From Bacillus gobiensis (GTDB taxonomy: Bacteria > Bacillota > Bacilli > Bacillales > Bacillaceae): a stretch of DNA of 64,000 nt. Below are positions 53,965 to 63,347 of the stretch, piece after piece; within the stretch, counting starts at the first letter, position 1; each line of letters starts with the position of its first letter. The stretch covers positions 744,190-808,189 of the forward strand of contig NZ_CP012600.1 in the NCBI RefSeq assembly GCF_001278705.1, in the 5' to 3' direction. Below the pieces are notes generated by a model. The model was not told the origin of the DNA. It did no database searches and saw nothing but the letters and a program-made list of their open reading frames with translations. A program made the position numbers and the translations under genes.

Positions 53965-54212
53965 AAAATTAGTGAGCGTTGAAGAGGACCAGTATGCAGA
54001 TACCTTTTGCAAAAAGAGAGCGAAATGCCCAGGCTGCAACATTTCGCGGCAAAAAGCCTGCAGAACCTCCCTCTGAGTCCCGGCACAAAAATCCGGGCGC
54101 ATAACCTGCGTTATGTGGTGGAAGTGGAGTGTGCCTGTTTCGCATGCTCAATTAAGGTGGTACCACGGAACTCTTTTCGTCCTTTCTATCGGGATGAAAA
54201 GAGTTTTTTTTA
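53965..54212 (+). ncRNA. T-box riboswitch of proBA, proline type
   Basis: The leader has the distinctive GAAGAGGACCAGTA start of stem I, the T-box motif AAGGTGGTACCACGG (54154-54168) and a terminator with arms CTCTTTTCGTCC and GGGATGAAAAGAG followed by eight T residues (54171-54211). The bulge AGAACCT near 54062-54068 offers CCT, a proline codon, as specifier, in line with the proline-synthesis genes downstream. Uncharged tRNA-Pro would pair with it and block termination. Confidence 0.85.
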
Positions 54213-54244
54213 TTTCTGTGATAAAGATAATGGAGGAAAAACCA

Positions 54245-55363
54245 GTGAAAAGACAGAGAATTGTGATTAAGGTTGGCAGCAGCTCATTAACAGACAGCAA
54301 GGGATATATTGACGAAGAAAAAATTAAAGACCACGTCAAAGCGATTTCCTATTTGAAAAAAATGGGGCATGAGGTGATCTTTATTTCTTCAGGAGCAGTG
54401 GCGTCAGGCTTTGTCCAATTAGGTTATCCTTCCATGCCAGTCACTCTCAAAGGCAGACAAGCTGCGGCTGCGGTGGGGCAAAGCCTTCTCATGCAGCAAT
54501 ACATTAAACATTTTTGCTTGAAAGACACCGTACCCGCTCAAATTTTATTGACACGAAATGATTTTGTGAAAAGAGACCGTTACCGAAATGCTTATTTTAC
54601 GATAAATGAACTGTTGGAACGCGGGATCGTACCAATTATTAATGAAAATGATTCGGTTTCCGTTCAAGAATTGACGTTTGGAGACAACGATATGCTTTCT
54701 GCCTTGGTCAGCGGTCTGATTCACGCGGAGCAGCTGATTATTTTAACAGACATCAACGGTATCTATGATGGAAATCCCAAATCGAATCCAAATGCAAAAC
54801 GTTTCGATTTTCTCGGTGAAATTACAGATGAGCTTGCAGCGACCATTTCTTCATCCGGTTCAAAGGTAGGGACGGGCGGAATGAAATCGAAAATTTTGGC
54901 TGCGAAAACGGCTCTGTCATTAGGGGTAAAAGTATTTATCGGTGATGGAGAAGGGGAAGAAAAATTATCCGATATATTACTCGGAAAAGGGGATGGGACG
55001 TATATTGGTGAGCCTGACCTGACTTCGATTAACAACCTTAAGCAGTGGATTGCTTTTCATTCCCCGATCTCAGGGAGAATCATGATTGATCATGGAGCGG
55101 AATCCGCTTTACGAAGCCAAGGAAAAAGCCTGCTTCCGGCAGGTGTAGTGGAAGTCATCGGCCATTTTCCGAGAGGGGCGGTTGTAGAAGTTTCCGGAGC
55201 CGGCGGCATTATCGGAAAAGGGCAGACCGTTTATTCATCGGAAGAATTATTGAAAATGCGCGGAAAGAAAACCTTTGAGATAGAAGAAATAGGAACGGCA
55301 GGAAAGCCGGAAGTTATTCACAGAAATTACTGGGTCAACCTAATTGACGGGGAGGTTAAGTAG
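54245..55363 (+). CDS. proB: Glutamate 5-kinase
   Basis: 372 residues from the GTG at 54245 (GGAGG 8 nt upstream); earlier in-frame codons fall inside the T-box terminator. Amino-acid kinase domain (RIVIKVGSSSLTDSKG, FISSGAVASG, IPIINENDSV-type segment, GGMKSKILAA) and a C-terminal PUA domain (GRIMIDHGAESALRSQGKSL onward). Makes glutamyl-5-phosphate, the feedback-controlled first step of proline synthesis. It abuts proA with no gap. Confidence 0.95.
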   Translation: MKRQRIVIKVGSSSLTDSKGYIDEEKIKDHVKAISYLKKMGHEVIFISSGAVASGFVQLGYPSMPVTLKGRQAAAAVGQSLLMQQYIKHFCLKDTVPAQILLTRNDFVKRDRYRNAYFTINELLERGIVPIINENDSVSVQELTFGDNDMLSALVSGLIHAEQLIILTDINGIYDGNPKSNPNAKRFDFLGEITDELAATISSSGSKVGTGGMKSKILAAKTALSLGVKVFIGDGEGEEKLSDILLGKGDGTYIGEPDLTSINNLKQWIAFHSPISGRIMIDHGAESALRSQGKSLLPAGVVEVIGHFPRGAVVEVSGAGGIIGKGQTVYSSEELLKMRGKKTFEIEEIGTAGKPEVIHRNYWVNLIDGEVK

Positions 55364-56614
55364 ATGAATGAGGTCATAAGAAAAGCGAAAAAAGCGAAAC
55401 AAATAAAGCTTGAATTAGTACAAAAAACAAGTGTTGAGAAAGATCAAGCGTTATTATCTATCGCAAAAAAACTGTTAGACAATTTAGATAGATTGCTTGA
55501 AGAGAATGAAAAGGACGTTTTGTCGGCAAAAGAAAAAGGAATTTCCGACTCAGTCATCGATCGTCTGCGATTGGATGAAAAACGAATCCGGGATATGTCG
55601 GATGCCGTAAAGCTTTTAACAGAGCTTAAAGATCCTGTTGGAGAGACGATTGAAACGATTGAAAAGGAAAATGGCCTTCTCATTACCAAAACCCGTGTTC
55701 CATTAGGAGTAGTCGGGATGATTTATGAAGCACGCCCGAACGTAACTGTCGATGCGGCAACCTTATGCGTGAAAACAGGGAACGCCGTCATTTTGAGAGG
55801 AAGTTCATCTGCATCTCACAGTAACCGGGCACTTGTCGGTTCAATTCAAGAGGCCCTGGTAGAAGCCGGCTTTCCCGCTGAGGCGGTTCAGCTGATCGAA
55901 GATACGAGCAAGGAAACAGCCAAATCGTTGTTCACCTTAAATGAGTATCTCGATGTATTAATTCCACGCGGCGGCAAAGGGCTCATTCAAACAGTGATCA
56001 GAGAGTCAACAGTTCCAGTACTGGAAACCGGAGCAGGAAACTGCCATATCTATGTAGATGCTTCAGCAAATAAACAAATGGCCATCAATATTGTCCGTAA
56101 TGCCAAAGTTCAGAGGCCGTCAGTTTGCAATTCGGTTGAGACGGTGCTGCTGCACAGCGATTGGGCACTGTCTCACAGTATTGATCTATTCGAAACATTA
56201 GAGCGTGAAGGAGTGGAGATTAGAGGTGACAAACGGGTTTGTGAGCTGTTTCCTTCAGCCAAACAAGCAGATGAGACAGGATGGGAGACCGAATTTTTGG
56301 CTCCGATTATTCGAGTGAAGATTGTCGGGGAGCTGAACGAGGCAATTTCCCATATTGAAGCCTTTGGAACAAAGCATTCTGAAGCAATTATTACAGAAGA
56401 CACTGCACATGCTGAGCATTTTCAAAAATCGGTTGATGCTGCTGCAGTTTATCATAACGCGTCTACACGCTTTACAGACGGCTTTGAGTTTGGCTACGGA
56501 GCAGAAATCGGGATCAGCACGCAGAAGCTTCACGCGAGAGGGCCGATGGGCTTACAGGCGCTCACCTCTTCGAAATTTATCATTCAAGGGACAGGCCAAG
56601 TAAGAGAGACATAA
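55364..56614 (+). CDS. proA: Gamma-glutamyl phosphate reductase
   Basis: 416 residues of the aldehyde-dehydrogenase fold. [20 protein letters not shown], the catalytic Cys in [13 protein letters not shown], and the C-terminal [20 protein letters not shown] are hallmarks. Reduces glutamyl-5-phosphate to glutamate semialdehyde. It follows proB directly (stop TAG, then ATG), with GGGGAGG upstream inside proB. Confidence 0.95.
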   Translation: MNEVIRKAKKAKQIKLELVQKTSVEKDQALLSIAKKLLDNLDRLLEENEKDVLSAKEKGISDSVIDRLRLDEKRIRDMSDAVKLLTELKDPVGETIETIEKENGLLITKTRVPLGVVGMIYEARPNVTVDAATLCVKTGNAVILRGSSSASHSNRALVGSIQEALVEAGFPAEAVQLIEDTSKETAKSLFTLNEYLDVLIPRGGKGLIQTVIRESTVPVLETGAGNCHIYVDASANKQMAINIVRNAKVQRPSVCNSVETVLLHSDWALSHSIDLFETLEREGVEIRGDKRVCELFPSAKQADETGWETEFLAPIIRVKIVGELNEAISHIEAFGTKHSEAIITEDTAHAEHFQKSVDAAAVYHNASTRFTDGFEFGYGAEIGISTQKLHARGPMGLQALTSSKFIIQGTGQVRET

Positions 56615-56617
56615 ATC

Positions 56618-56653
56618 AAAAGCGGATAGGCATATATGTCTATCCGCTTTTGT
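56618..56653 (+). terminator. Terminator of proBA
   Basis: AAAAGCGGATAG and CTATCCGCTTTT pair perfectly around a short loop. Confidence 0.8.
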
Positions 56654-56756
56654 ATGAGTCGATTTCTACCTTGATCGAATTTTATTCACCTATCTTTTGA
56701 ATATATCCCCCTATTATGGAATTATATCTGACCAACCTTTGAATAAATCTACTCAT

Positions 56757-58202
56757 TCATTGTTGGTTGTCATTATACTCCATATAAACAACATGAGTGG
56801 CGAGGAAGTCCTCCACTCCGTGTTTCCCATCTGCTCCTCCGAGACCTGATTTTCTCATGCCGGCGTGATACCCCTGTATGGCTTCGAAGTTTTCTCGGTT
56901 AACGAAGGTTTCTCCATATTTGAGCTCGTTTGCTGCACGCATGACTTCGTGTACGTTCTCGGTATAAATAGAGGATGACAGGCCGTATTCTGAGTCATTT
57001 GCCAAATCAATGGCTTCATCTAACGTTTGAAATGTAGCAATAGGAAGAACCGGACCGAATATTTCTTGTTTCATGATGTCCATATCATGGGTGGCGTTTG
57101 TTATTAGCGTCGGTTCATAAAAGAATCCTGATTCGTCAAGCCTATTTCCACCCGTCTGCAGAAGAGCGCCGCTGTTTACAGCTTCATTTACCATTCCGTC
57201 GACCTCTTTCAGTCGTTCCTCACTTATAAGCGGGCCCATTTCTGCCTCTTTCTTTTGCAGAGGGTTGCCGAGCGAAGTCTCTTTCATGGCTGTCGTTAAT
57301 TTTTCGATAAACTCATCTTTGACATCTTCGTGGACGTATACTCTCTCAGCGTTTGTGCAGGCTTGACCTGCGTTTGTGATGCGGGATTCTTTGATTTTTT
57401 CAACCGCAAGATCAAGATTGGCGTGCTTTGTCACGATGGCCGGTGCTTTTCCTCCAAGCTCTAAATTCACTTTCGTAATATTTTGTGCAGCAGCTTCCAT
57501 CACTTTTACTCCTGCTTCAACACTGCCTGTCATCGTAATCATAGCAATACAAGGATGAGAAGCAAGTGCTTTGCCTATCGTAGAGCCTTTACCTGTCACA
57601 TAATTGTATACGCCTTTAGGAAGTCCTGCTTCGTGAACGAGCTTTGTAAAGAGAGCAGCTGTATTAGGCGTCTGCTGGCTCGGTTTTAAAACAATGGTGC
57701 AGCCGGTTACGAGTGCTGTTGCGACTTTTCGCGCGAGAATAAAAACCGGAAAATTCCAAGGTACGATTCCTCCAATAACTCCAATTGGCTTGCGATAAAT
57801 CAAAATATTTTCGTTCGGGCGGTCGCTAGGAACAATTTCTCCTTCGATTCTTCGTGCCCATTCTGACATGTAGGCAAAATAATCAATTGCTGTATCAACC
57901 TCGGCCTCGGCCAAGCGATAACTTTTCCCTTGTTCTTCTACCAGGGCTAGGATAAAAAGTTCACGATTCTCGGCGATTTTTTCACCAAGCTGCTTCACCC
58001 ATTTGCCTCTTTCAATAGAGGTCGTTTTCTCCCATTTCTTTTGTGCTTCAACTGCCGCTTGAACGGCTTTATCTACGTCTTCTTTTGTGCCGCTGTATAT
58101 ACGGGATATCGTTTCCTCAGTGGAAGGGTTGATCACATCTATTGTTTCTGTAGAATCGGAATCGGTATATTCTCCATTCATATAAAGCTTGTGGAATTTC
58201 AT
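56757..58202 (-). CDS. NAD(P)-dependent aldehyde dehydrogenase (AldA-like)
   Basis: 481 residues. PWNFPVFILARKVATALVTG, the catalytic Glu in NLELGGKAPAIV, nucleophile Cys in NAGQACTNAERV, and the C-terminal FEAIQGYHAGMRKSGLGGAD are typical of the E. coli AldA (lactaldehyde/glycolaldehyde) group. Substrate is not certain. It interrupts the B. subtilis-like gene order between proA and ohr, on the opposite strand. A GGAGG-like site precedes the ATG. Confidence 0.88.
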   Translation of the reverse strand: MKFHKLYMNGEYTDSDSTETIDVINPSTEETISRIYSGTKEDVDKAVQAAVEAQKKWEKTTSIERGKWVKQLGEKIAENRELFILALVEEQGKSYRLAEAEVDTAIDYFAYMSEWARRIEGEIVPSDRPNENILIYRKPIGVIGGIVPWNFPVFILARKVATALVTGCTIVLKPSQQTPNTAALFTKLVHEAGLPKGVYNYVTGKGSTIGKALASHPCIAMITMTGSVEAGVKVMEAAAQNITKVNLELGGKAPAIVTKHANLDLAVEKIKESRITNAGQACTNAERVYVHEDVKDEFIEKLTTAMKETSLGNPLQKKEAEMGPLISEERLKEVDGMVNEAVNSGALLQTGGNRLDESGFFYEPTLITNATHDMDIMKQEIFGPVLPIATFQTLDEAIDLANDSEYGLSSSIYTENVHEVMRAANELKYGETFVNRENFEAIQGYHAGMRKSGLGGADGKHGVEDFLATHVVYMEYNDNQQ

Positions 58203-58274
58203 GGATTAGAACCTCCAATTTTTTAAAGTTTTATTTTTTCTATTCCACATCCCAAATCTATTAAACGTTCAGAG

Positions 58275-58299
58275 GTTTAACGAGAGAGCTTTTGTGAAA
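58275..58299 (+). promoter_or_regulatory. Candidate sigma-B promoter of ohr
   Basis: GTTTAA and GTGAAA lie 13 bp apart, close to the sigma-B pattern GTTTAA-N13/15-GGGTAT. B. subtilis ohrB is a sigma-B gene. No OhrR-type TACAATT palindrome is seen. The -10 match is poor. Confidence 0.35.
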
Positions 58300-58338
58300 T
58301 AAGAAGAGTAGAACAAACGAACATTAGGAGGAATAAAA

Positions 58339-58752
58339 ATGGCAAAAATATTTACTGCAAAGGCTACGGCGGTCGGAGGAAGAGCAGGTCATATTCAATC
58401 TGATGATAAGGTACTAGACCTGGACATCGTGATGCCTAATGAAAAAAAGAACGGAGAAACAGGCACCAACCCTGAGCAATTATTTGCTGCCGGCTATGCC
58501 GCATGCTTTGGCGGAGCACTACAGCATGTTGCGAAAGAGAAAGACGTGGATATAAAAGCTGAAGTTGAAGGGCAAGTCAGTCTTTTGAAAGATGATAGCG
58601 ATGGCGGATTTAAAATTGGCGTTACTTTAATCGTTAAAAATCCTGGGATCGATGAAGGAAAGTTAAAAGAGCTCGTTCATGATGCCCACGATTTCTGTCC
58701 GTATTCCAAAGCAACGAGAGGGAATATCGATGTGGAGCTTGAAATACAATAA
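58339..58752 (+). CDS. ohr: Organic hydroperoxide resistance protein (Ohr/OsmC)
   Basis: 137 residues, the standard length. Peroxidatic Cys in AAGYAACFGGAL and resolving Cys in HDFCPYSKATRGN, with the conserved Arg region near residue 15-20. A lipoyl/thiol-dependent peroxidase for organic hydroperoxides. AGGAGG is 7-8 nt before the ATG. No ohrR regulator gene is adjacent, so general-stress control (ohrB-like) is more likely. Confidence 0.92.
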   Translation: MAKIFTAKATAVGGRAGHIQSDDKVLDLDIVMPNEKKNGETGTNPEQLFAAGYAACFGGALQHVAKEKDVDIKAEVEGQVSLLKDDSDGGFKIGVTLIVKNPGIDEGKLKELVHDAHDFCPYSKATRGNIDVELEIQ

Positions 58753-58766
58753 TGATAAGTTAAAAT

Positions 58767-58798
58767 GAGCCGCTGCTACATAGCAGTGGCTCGTTTTT
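58767..58798. terminator. Bidirectional terminator, ohr / guaD
   Basis: GAGCCGCTGCTA and TAGCAGTGGCTC form a 12-bp stem (one G-T pair), with TTTTT after it on the plus strand. Confidence 0.8.
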
Positions 58799-58800
58799 GA

Positions 58801-59271
58801 TTAGTATTCTTTTTTATTTTCGTATTGAGCCCAAGACTCAAACGGCGCCATTTTGTTTTCTAAATTCAGCTCATGAAAGACAATTTTTCGGCTTTCATGC
58901 GGCTTAGCGATTTCATCATAAATAAACGAGTCATCAAAACCGGCGTGGGCAGCATCCTCATGCTTGGCGGCAAAATAAACCTTTTTCGGACGAGCCCAGT
59001 ATATTGCTCCAAGACACATAGGACAAGGCTCACTGCTAGTATAGAGTATACAATCGTCCAATTGGTATTCACCGAGGGCTTTACACGCTTCACGAATAGC
59101 AGTTACCTCAGCGTGGGCTGTCGGATCGTTGCTGCTTGTGACATTGTTCTGCCCTTCAGCAATAATTTTTCCATTTTTAACAATGACAGCACCGAAGGGT
59201 CCGCCCTTTCCGGAATTTACGCCTGATACCGCCAGCTCAATTGCCCGTTGTAAAAATAATTCGTGTGTCAT
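58801..59271 (-). CDS. guaD: Guanine deaminase
   Basis: 156 residues from the ATG at 59271 (AGGGGGAA upstream), exactly the length of B. subtilis GuaD; starts further upstream are unsupported. CDA-fold zinc enzyme with the HAE motif in PTAHAEVTAIREA and PCxxC in SEPCPMCLGAIYWA. The C-terminal tail (FESWAQYENKKEY) covers the partner's active site in this domain-swapped dimer family. Converts guanine to xanthine. Confidence 0.93.
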   Translation of the reverse strand: MTHELFLQRAIELAVSGVNSGKGGPFGAVIVKNGKIIAEGQNNVTSSNDPTAHAEVTAIREACKALGEYQLDDCILYTSSEPCPMCLGAIYWARPKKVYFAAKHEDAAHAGFDDSFIYDEIAKPHESRKIVFHELNLENKMAPFESWAQYENKKEY

Positions 59272-59655
59272 TAGCTTTCCCCCTCGCAATTCTAACCTCT
59301 TTAAGTATATCTGAAATTTGTGACAAAATGAATTGTTTTGTAGCATTATCCAACCGTTTACTCATTATTGTTTAAAGTGCTGCAATATAGCAGTTTTGCC
59401 GTATTCTGTTGTGACTTCAGCATAAGAACCGTTAATGAGTGTGATTTTCGGTGGTACGTGACCACAAAAGAGTCTTGTTTCGTTTATTAATTATCCGGAA
59501 GAAGCCAGAACCATAAAAATTTTAAATAAGACTTATAAAGATCTATATAGTAAATATCAATTAACCAAGAAAAAATGGAAAGAAGAGCTTTCTAAAAGTA
59601 CTATAGCTTCGAAGCGTACAGTTACAACTTTCATAAAATACTAATTTCATAAAAA
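59272..59655. pseudogene. Intergenic region with short protein remnants
   Basis: On the minus strand PPKITLINGSYAEVTTEYGK then TAILQHFKQ ends at a stop near 59367, a tail of an unknown protein. On the plus strand INYPEEARTIKILNKTYKDL continues as KKWKEELSKSTIASKRTV and ends near 59642. Neither has a start or ribosome site. Both look like leftovers of lost genes. Confidence 0.3.
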
Positions 59656-59657
59656 AA

Positions 59658-59698
59658 CTGCACCTGCAATTGTTAGTAGTCCAACAATTGAGGTGCAG
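59658..59698 (-). terminator. Terminator of metE
   Basis: On the minus strand CTGCACCT and AGGTGCAG, extended by CAATTGTT/AACAATTG, close a stem followed by TTTTTTT. Confidence 0.8.
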
Positions 59699-59731
59699 TA
59701 AAAACCTGCAAAGTTTTCATTTTTCTATATT

Positions 59732-61999
59732 TTATACTTGAACAGATGCTGTTTTCCTTGCTTGTTTTGCTGCGTCAACCATGTTTTTCAACGAAGCAAC
59801 CGTTTCTTTTTGCTGCCTTGTTTTTAAGCCGCAATCAGGATTGATCCAAAAACGGTCGGTAGGACATACGGTTAAGGCATCATCGATAATATCAATCATT
59901 TCCTGTACAGACGGCACCCTCGGACTGTGTATATCATATACGCCAAGTCCAAGTCCTTTTTCATACGGCTCATTTTTCAGATAATTAACTAGCTCGCCGT
60001 GGCTTCTGCTATGCTCAATCGTTATGACGTCTGCATCCAAGTCATTAATCGTATCAACGATGTCTTCGAAGTGGCTGTAGCACATATGCGTATGGATTTG
60101 TGTTGTCGGTTCCACACTTGAGGTAGACAATCTAAATGCTTCAGCTGCCCAAGTTAAATACTCATTCCAATCTGATTCTTTTAAAGGCAAGCCTTCACGC
60201 AAGGCCGGCTCATCCACTTGAATAATTGTAATACCGGCTTTCTCGAGAGCTTCGACTTCCTTTTTCAATGCCCGTGCGATTTGGAAAGCAATTTCTTTTT
60301 TCGGCAAATCGTATCTCGGGAAAGACCAGTTAAGAATGGTTACAGGTCCCGTCAACATTCCTTTTACTTTTTTAGAAGTCAGGGATTGGGCATATACTGT
60401 TTCTTTTACAGTCATTTCTTCTGTGAAGGCAACGTCTCCATAGATAATCGGCGGACGCACACATCTTGAACCATATGATTGAACCCATGCATACTTGGTG
60501 AAAGCAAATCCTGAAAGCTTTTCTCCGAAGAATTCAACCATGTCTGTCCGTTCAAATTCTCCGTGAACGAGAACATCCAGCCCAATTTCCTCTTGGATGT
60601 CAATCCATCTTTTTATTTCTGCTTTTATAAAGCTCTCATACTCTTGATCGCTCCATTCTTTTTTCCGCCATTTCAATCTTGCTTTACGGACCTCAGTCGT
60701 CTGCGGAAAGCTGCCGATTGTCGTCGTTGGCAAGAGTGGAAGCTTCAGAGAGTTTTGCTGAAGGGTTAATCGCTCTTCGAACGGAAGCTCTCTATGGAAA
60801 AGTTCTTTCTGAGTTCCTTCTTCGCGATTTCCTGTTTCTGCGTATTGCCTTAAGATGTTTAAATCGTTCTGAGACTGTTTGATTTCCTCTTGGATCGAAG
60901 TTTTTCCTGAAATCAGTCCCTTTTTCAATAGGTTAAGCTCACTAAGCTTGTCTGTTGCAAAGGAGAGCCCGTTTAGCAGTTCCTCATCAAGATGCTCATC
61001 CGGATGCTTTTCCACCGGCAAGTGCAATAGGCTGGAGGAAGGCTGGATCCAAAACTCTGCAATGTCCAATTCTCCTGCTAATGATTGGATGAAATCAAGC
61101 CGTTCTTCGAGGTCTGCTTTCCAGATGCTGCGCCCGTCCAATATACCTGCTGCAAGCACTTTATCAACAGGGAATCCATGCGTTTTTAAAGAATCAAAAT
61201 TCTTTCCTTTGTCGTGGACAAAATCAAGACCGATTCCATCAACAGGATACGTGATCAATTCTTTGTATTCATCAACTGAGTCGAAATAAGTTTGCAATAA
61301 AATTTTAACGCTTGTAAGCTCTGACTTAATTTGCTCATACAAGGATTTTACAGCTTGTACATCCGCATTGTCTGCTGCAACCAACGCCGGCTCATCAATT
61401 TGCACCCAAGTGACTCCTTCAGCTTCAAGTTCTTTTAAAAGCTGGATATAAAGAGGGAGTAGCTTGTTGTAAATTTGACCCTTTTCTTCATCGTTGTAGC
61501 CTTTTGCAAGCGTAACAAAGGAATAGATTCCAAGAACAACCGGCTTTGAATCGATTCCAAATTCCTCTTTGACTTTCCGATAGGCAGCAAGCGGCTTGTT
61601 TTCTGTAAGCTTATATTCAGTTTCCTCATCATATTCTGGAACGATATAATGATAATTGGTGTTAAACCATTTCGTCATTTCACAGGAAACGGCATCATCT
61701 GTGCCTCTGGCCATTGCAAAATAGAGGCTTAGCGGATCCGTAATATGACGGAACCGTTTTGGAATCCAATTGAACATTACTGCAGTATCCAGCACATGGT
61801 CATAAAAGGTAAAGTCTGAAACTGGGATCAAATCTAGTTCTTTTTGCTTGCCGATGTTGATTTTTAATCGAGTATCCATCTCCTGCAAAAAGTCGTTGAC
61901 ATCCTTATCCTTTCTCCAAAAAGCTTCTAAAGATTTTTTCCATTCCCTGTTTGCGCCAATGCGCGGGAATCCAAGATTGCTTGTTTTAATTGTCGTCAC
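59732..61999 (-). CDS. metE: Cobalamin-independent methionine synthase
   Basis: 755 residues. Two barrels: the N-terminal one starts [19 protein letters not shown] and the C-terminal catalytic one starts [19 protein letters not shown]. Zinc ligands are in [12 protein letters not shown] (His, Cys) and NPDCGLKTR (Cys). Transfers the methyl group of 5-methyl-THF-triglutamate to homocysteine. GTG start with AGGAGG 7 nt upstream. A cobalamin riboswitch with terminator lies directly before it, so expression should fall when vitamin B12 is available. Confidence 0.96.
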   Translation of the reverse strand: MTTIKTSNLGFPRIGANREWKKSLEAFWRKDKDVNDFLQEMDTRLKINIGKQKELDLIPVSDFTFYDHVLDTAVMFNWIPKRFRHITDPLSLYFAMARGTDDAVSCEMTKWFNTNYHYIVPEYDEETEYKLTENKPLAAYRKVKEEFGIDSKPVVLGIYSFVTLAKGYNDEEKGQIYNKLLPLYIQLLKELEAEGVTWVQIDEPALVAADNADVQAVKSLYEQIKSELTSVKILLQTYFDSVDEYKELITYPVDGIGLDFVHDKGKNFDSLKTHGFPVDKVLAAGILDGRSIWKADLEERLDFIQSLAGELDIAEFWIQPSSSLLHLPVEKHPDEHLDEELLNGLSFATDKLSELNLLKKGLISGKTSIQEEIKQSQNDLNILRQYAETGNREEGTQKELFHRELPFEERLTLQQNSLKLPLLPTTTIGSFPQTTEVRKARLKWRKKEWSDQEYESFIKAEIKRWIDIQEEIGLDVLVHGEFERTDMVEFFGEKLSGFAFTKYAWVQSYGSRCVRPPIIYGDVAFTEEMTVKETVYAQSLTSKKVKGMLTGPVTILNWSFPRYDLPKKEIAFQIARALKKEVEALEKAGITIIQVDEPALREGLPLKESDWNEYLTWAAEAFRLSTSSVEPTTQIHTHMCYSHFEDIVDTINDLDADVITIEHSRSHGELVNYLKNEPYEKGLGLGVYDIHSPRVPSVQEMIDIIDDALTVCPTDRFWINPDCGLKTRQQKETVASLKNMVDAAKQARKTASVQV

Positions 62000-62020
62000 T
62001 TGCTTTCCTCCTAAATAAAA

Positions 62021-62055
62021 ACACCCACAAATCGAGTTGGTCGATAAGTGGGTGT
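62021..62055 (-). terminator. Regulatory terminator of the metE leader
   Basis: On the minus strand ACACCCAC and GTGGGTGT close a long stem followed by TTTTTATTT, 20-odd bp before the metE ribosome site. This would be the expression platform of the cobalamin riboswitch. Confidence 0.8.
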
Positions 62056-62149
62056 TTATAATATATAAACGTGTGCGGAAAATAAACGTATAAACCTAGC
62101 AAAGTTACGTCATTCGAACACCCTCCCATCGACCGTGAGTTTTTGGTGT

Positions 62150-62335
62150 GTCAGAATAGGCAGGTCTCCTGGCTTGTGAATCATCAATTTTTCCTAATCC
62201 TTCCCGTTTCATAAACAGTGGCACTTCTTTTGGAAAAATTTCTTCACTTACAGTGGCGGGACCGCGTTGGAATTTCACCAAACTTCCCTTTTAAAATCTA
62301 ACAATTGTTAGATTACCTAGTTCTCCGGTATGAAA
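62150..62335 (-). ncRNA. Cobalamin riboswitch upstream of metE
   Basis: The minus strand carries the conserved elements in order: AAGGGAAGTTTGGTGAAATT (near 62290-62271), GCGGTCCCGCCACTGTAA, AAGTGCCACTG, GGGAAGG, and the B12 box AGCCAGGAGACCTGCC (62174-62159). This is the adenosyl/methyl-cobalamin aptamer. A terminator hairpin follows before metE, so bound B12 should stop transcription. Confidence 0.92.
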
Positions 62336-62344
62336 TTTGACTTG

Positions 62345-62373
62345 ATTATATCCTGCTAGGAGCATTTAGTCAA
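62345..62373 (-). promoter_or_regulatory. Sigma-A promoter of metE
   Basis: On the minus strand TTGACT and TATAAT lie 17 bp apart, pointing into the riboswitch leader. Confidence 0.8.
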
Positions 62374-62381
62374 AAGAAATT

Positions 62382-63347
62382 TTAATAAGCCGATAGTATT
62401 TTTTCGTTACTCGCTTTTTCTGCAAGCACTTCAGGCGCTGTTAAGTAAAGGATTCCGTTTCCTACCAGCGTCTTCGGATATTCGTCTAAAGGTAAAGTGC
62501 GGCGAATTAATTGTCCATAAACCTCCGGCTCAGACAGATCACGGTCGAACAAGGATTCCTCCATTTGTTTAATGATTGCAAGAGAGCCGCTGGCGTGAGG
62601 TGCAGCCATTGAGGTTCCTGTAAGTTCACCGTATTTTTCACCAGGTAATGTAGAAATAATTTTTTCACCTGGAGCAACTAAATCGATTTCTTTATTTACA
62701 TTGGAAAATTCCGAAGAATCTCGTGTCAATGTCACAGACCCTACAGCAATGACTTCATTGTAGGCTGCAGGATAAGAAAATTCTTCAGTAGCCGTATCTC
62801 CATCTCCCTCATTTCCCGCGGCGCAGACAACAAGGACCCCGTTTTGGACAGCGCGGGTAATGGCTTCGTGCAGCTCGGGCACATCCTCAGGACCGCCAAG
62901 TGACATGCTGATAATATCAACTTTCTGGTCGACTGCGTAATTTATGCCGTTTATGATCCATTCATATGCTCCGCTCCCGTTCTCGCCAGATAATACTTTA
63001 ACGATAAGAAGACCGGCTTCAGGAGCAACTCCGGAGATTCCGCCATTTTTGTCATTTGCGGCAATCGTACCTGCAACGTGGGTTCCGTGCCCATTATAAT
63101 CGTTCACCAATTCGGGGGCGCCTTCATCATCATCAGTGAAATTTTTCGTTCCGATGATCTGATCCTTTAAATCGGGATGGGTAATATCACAGCCTGTATC
63201 GAGCACAGCGACTTTAATATCTTTTCCCTTAAAGCCTTTAGCCCAAATTTCCGGAGCTTTAATGAGACGGATACCTTCTGGAGTTTCATTTGCTTCCGGA
63301 AGTGCTTTGTTCATCACATAGGGCACTAAACGCATGACTTTTTGCAT
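62382..63347 (-). CDS. ispA: Intracellular serine protease IspA (subtilisin family)
   Basis: 321 residues without signal peptide. A short N-terminal extension with RLVPYVM (like the LIPY inhibitory motif of intracellular subtilisins) precedes the S8 domain: catalytic Asp in VAVLDTGC, His in NGHGTHVAGTIAA, Ser in GTSMAAPHASG. It processes or degrades proteins during late growth and sporulation. AGGAGG is 6 nt before the ATG. Position after metE matches B. subtilis. Confidence 0.95.
   Translation of the reverse strand: MQKVMRLVPYVMNKALPEANETPEGIRLIKAPEIWAKGFKGKDIKVAVLDTGCDITHPDLKDQIIGTKNFTDDDEGAPELVNDYNGHGTHVAGTIAANDKNGGISGVAPEAGLLIVKVLSGENGSGAYEWIINGINYAVDQKVDIISMSLGGPEDVPELHEAITRAVQNGVLVVCAAGNEGDGDTATEEFSYPAAYNEVIAVGSVTLTRDSSEFSNVNKEIDLVAPGEKIISTLPGEKYGELTGTSMAAPHASGSLAIIKQMEESLFDRDLSEPEVYGQLIRRTLPLDEYPKTLVGNGILYLTAPEVLAEKASNEKILSAY

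Noticed and set aside
62000..62340. SAM (S-box) riboswitch upstream of metE
   Set aside because: The S-box core is absent while all cobalamin aptamer elements are in the correct order.
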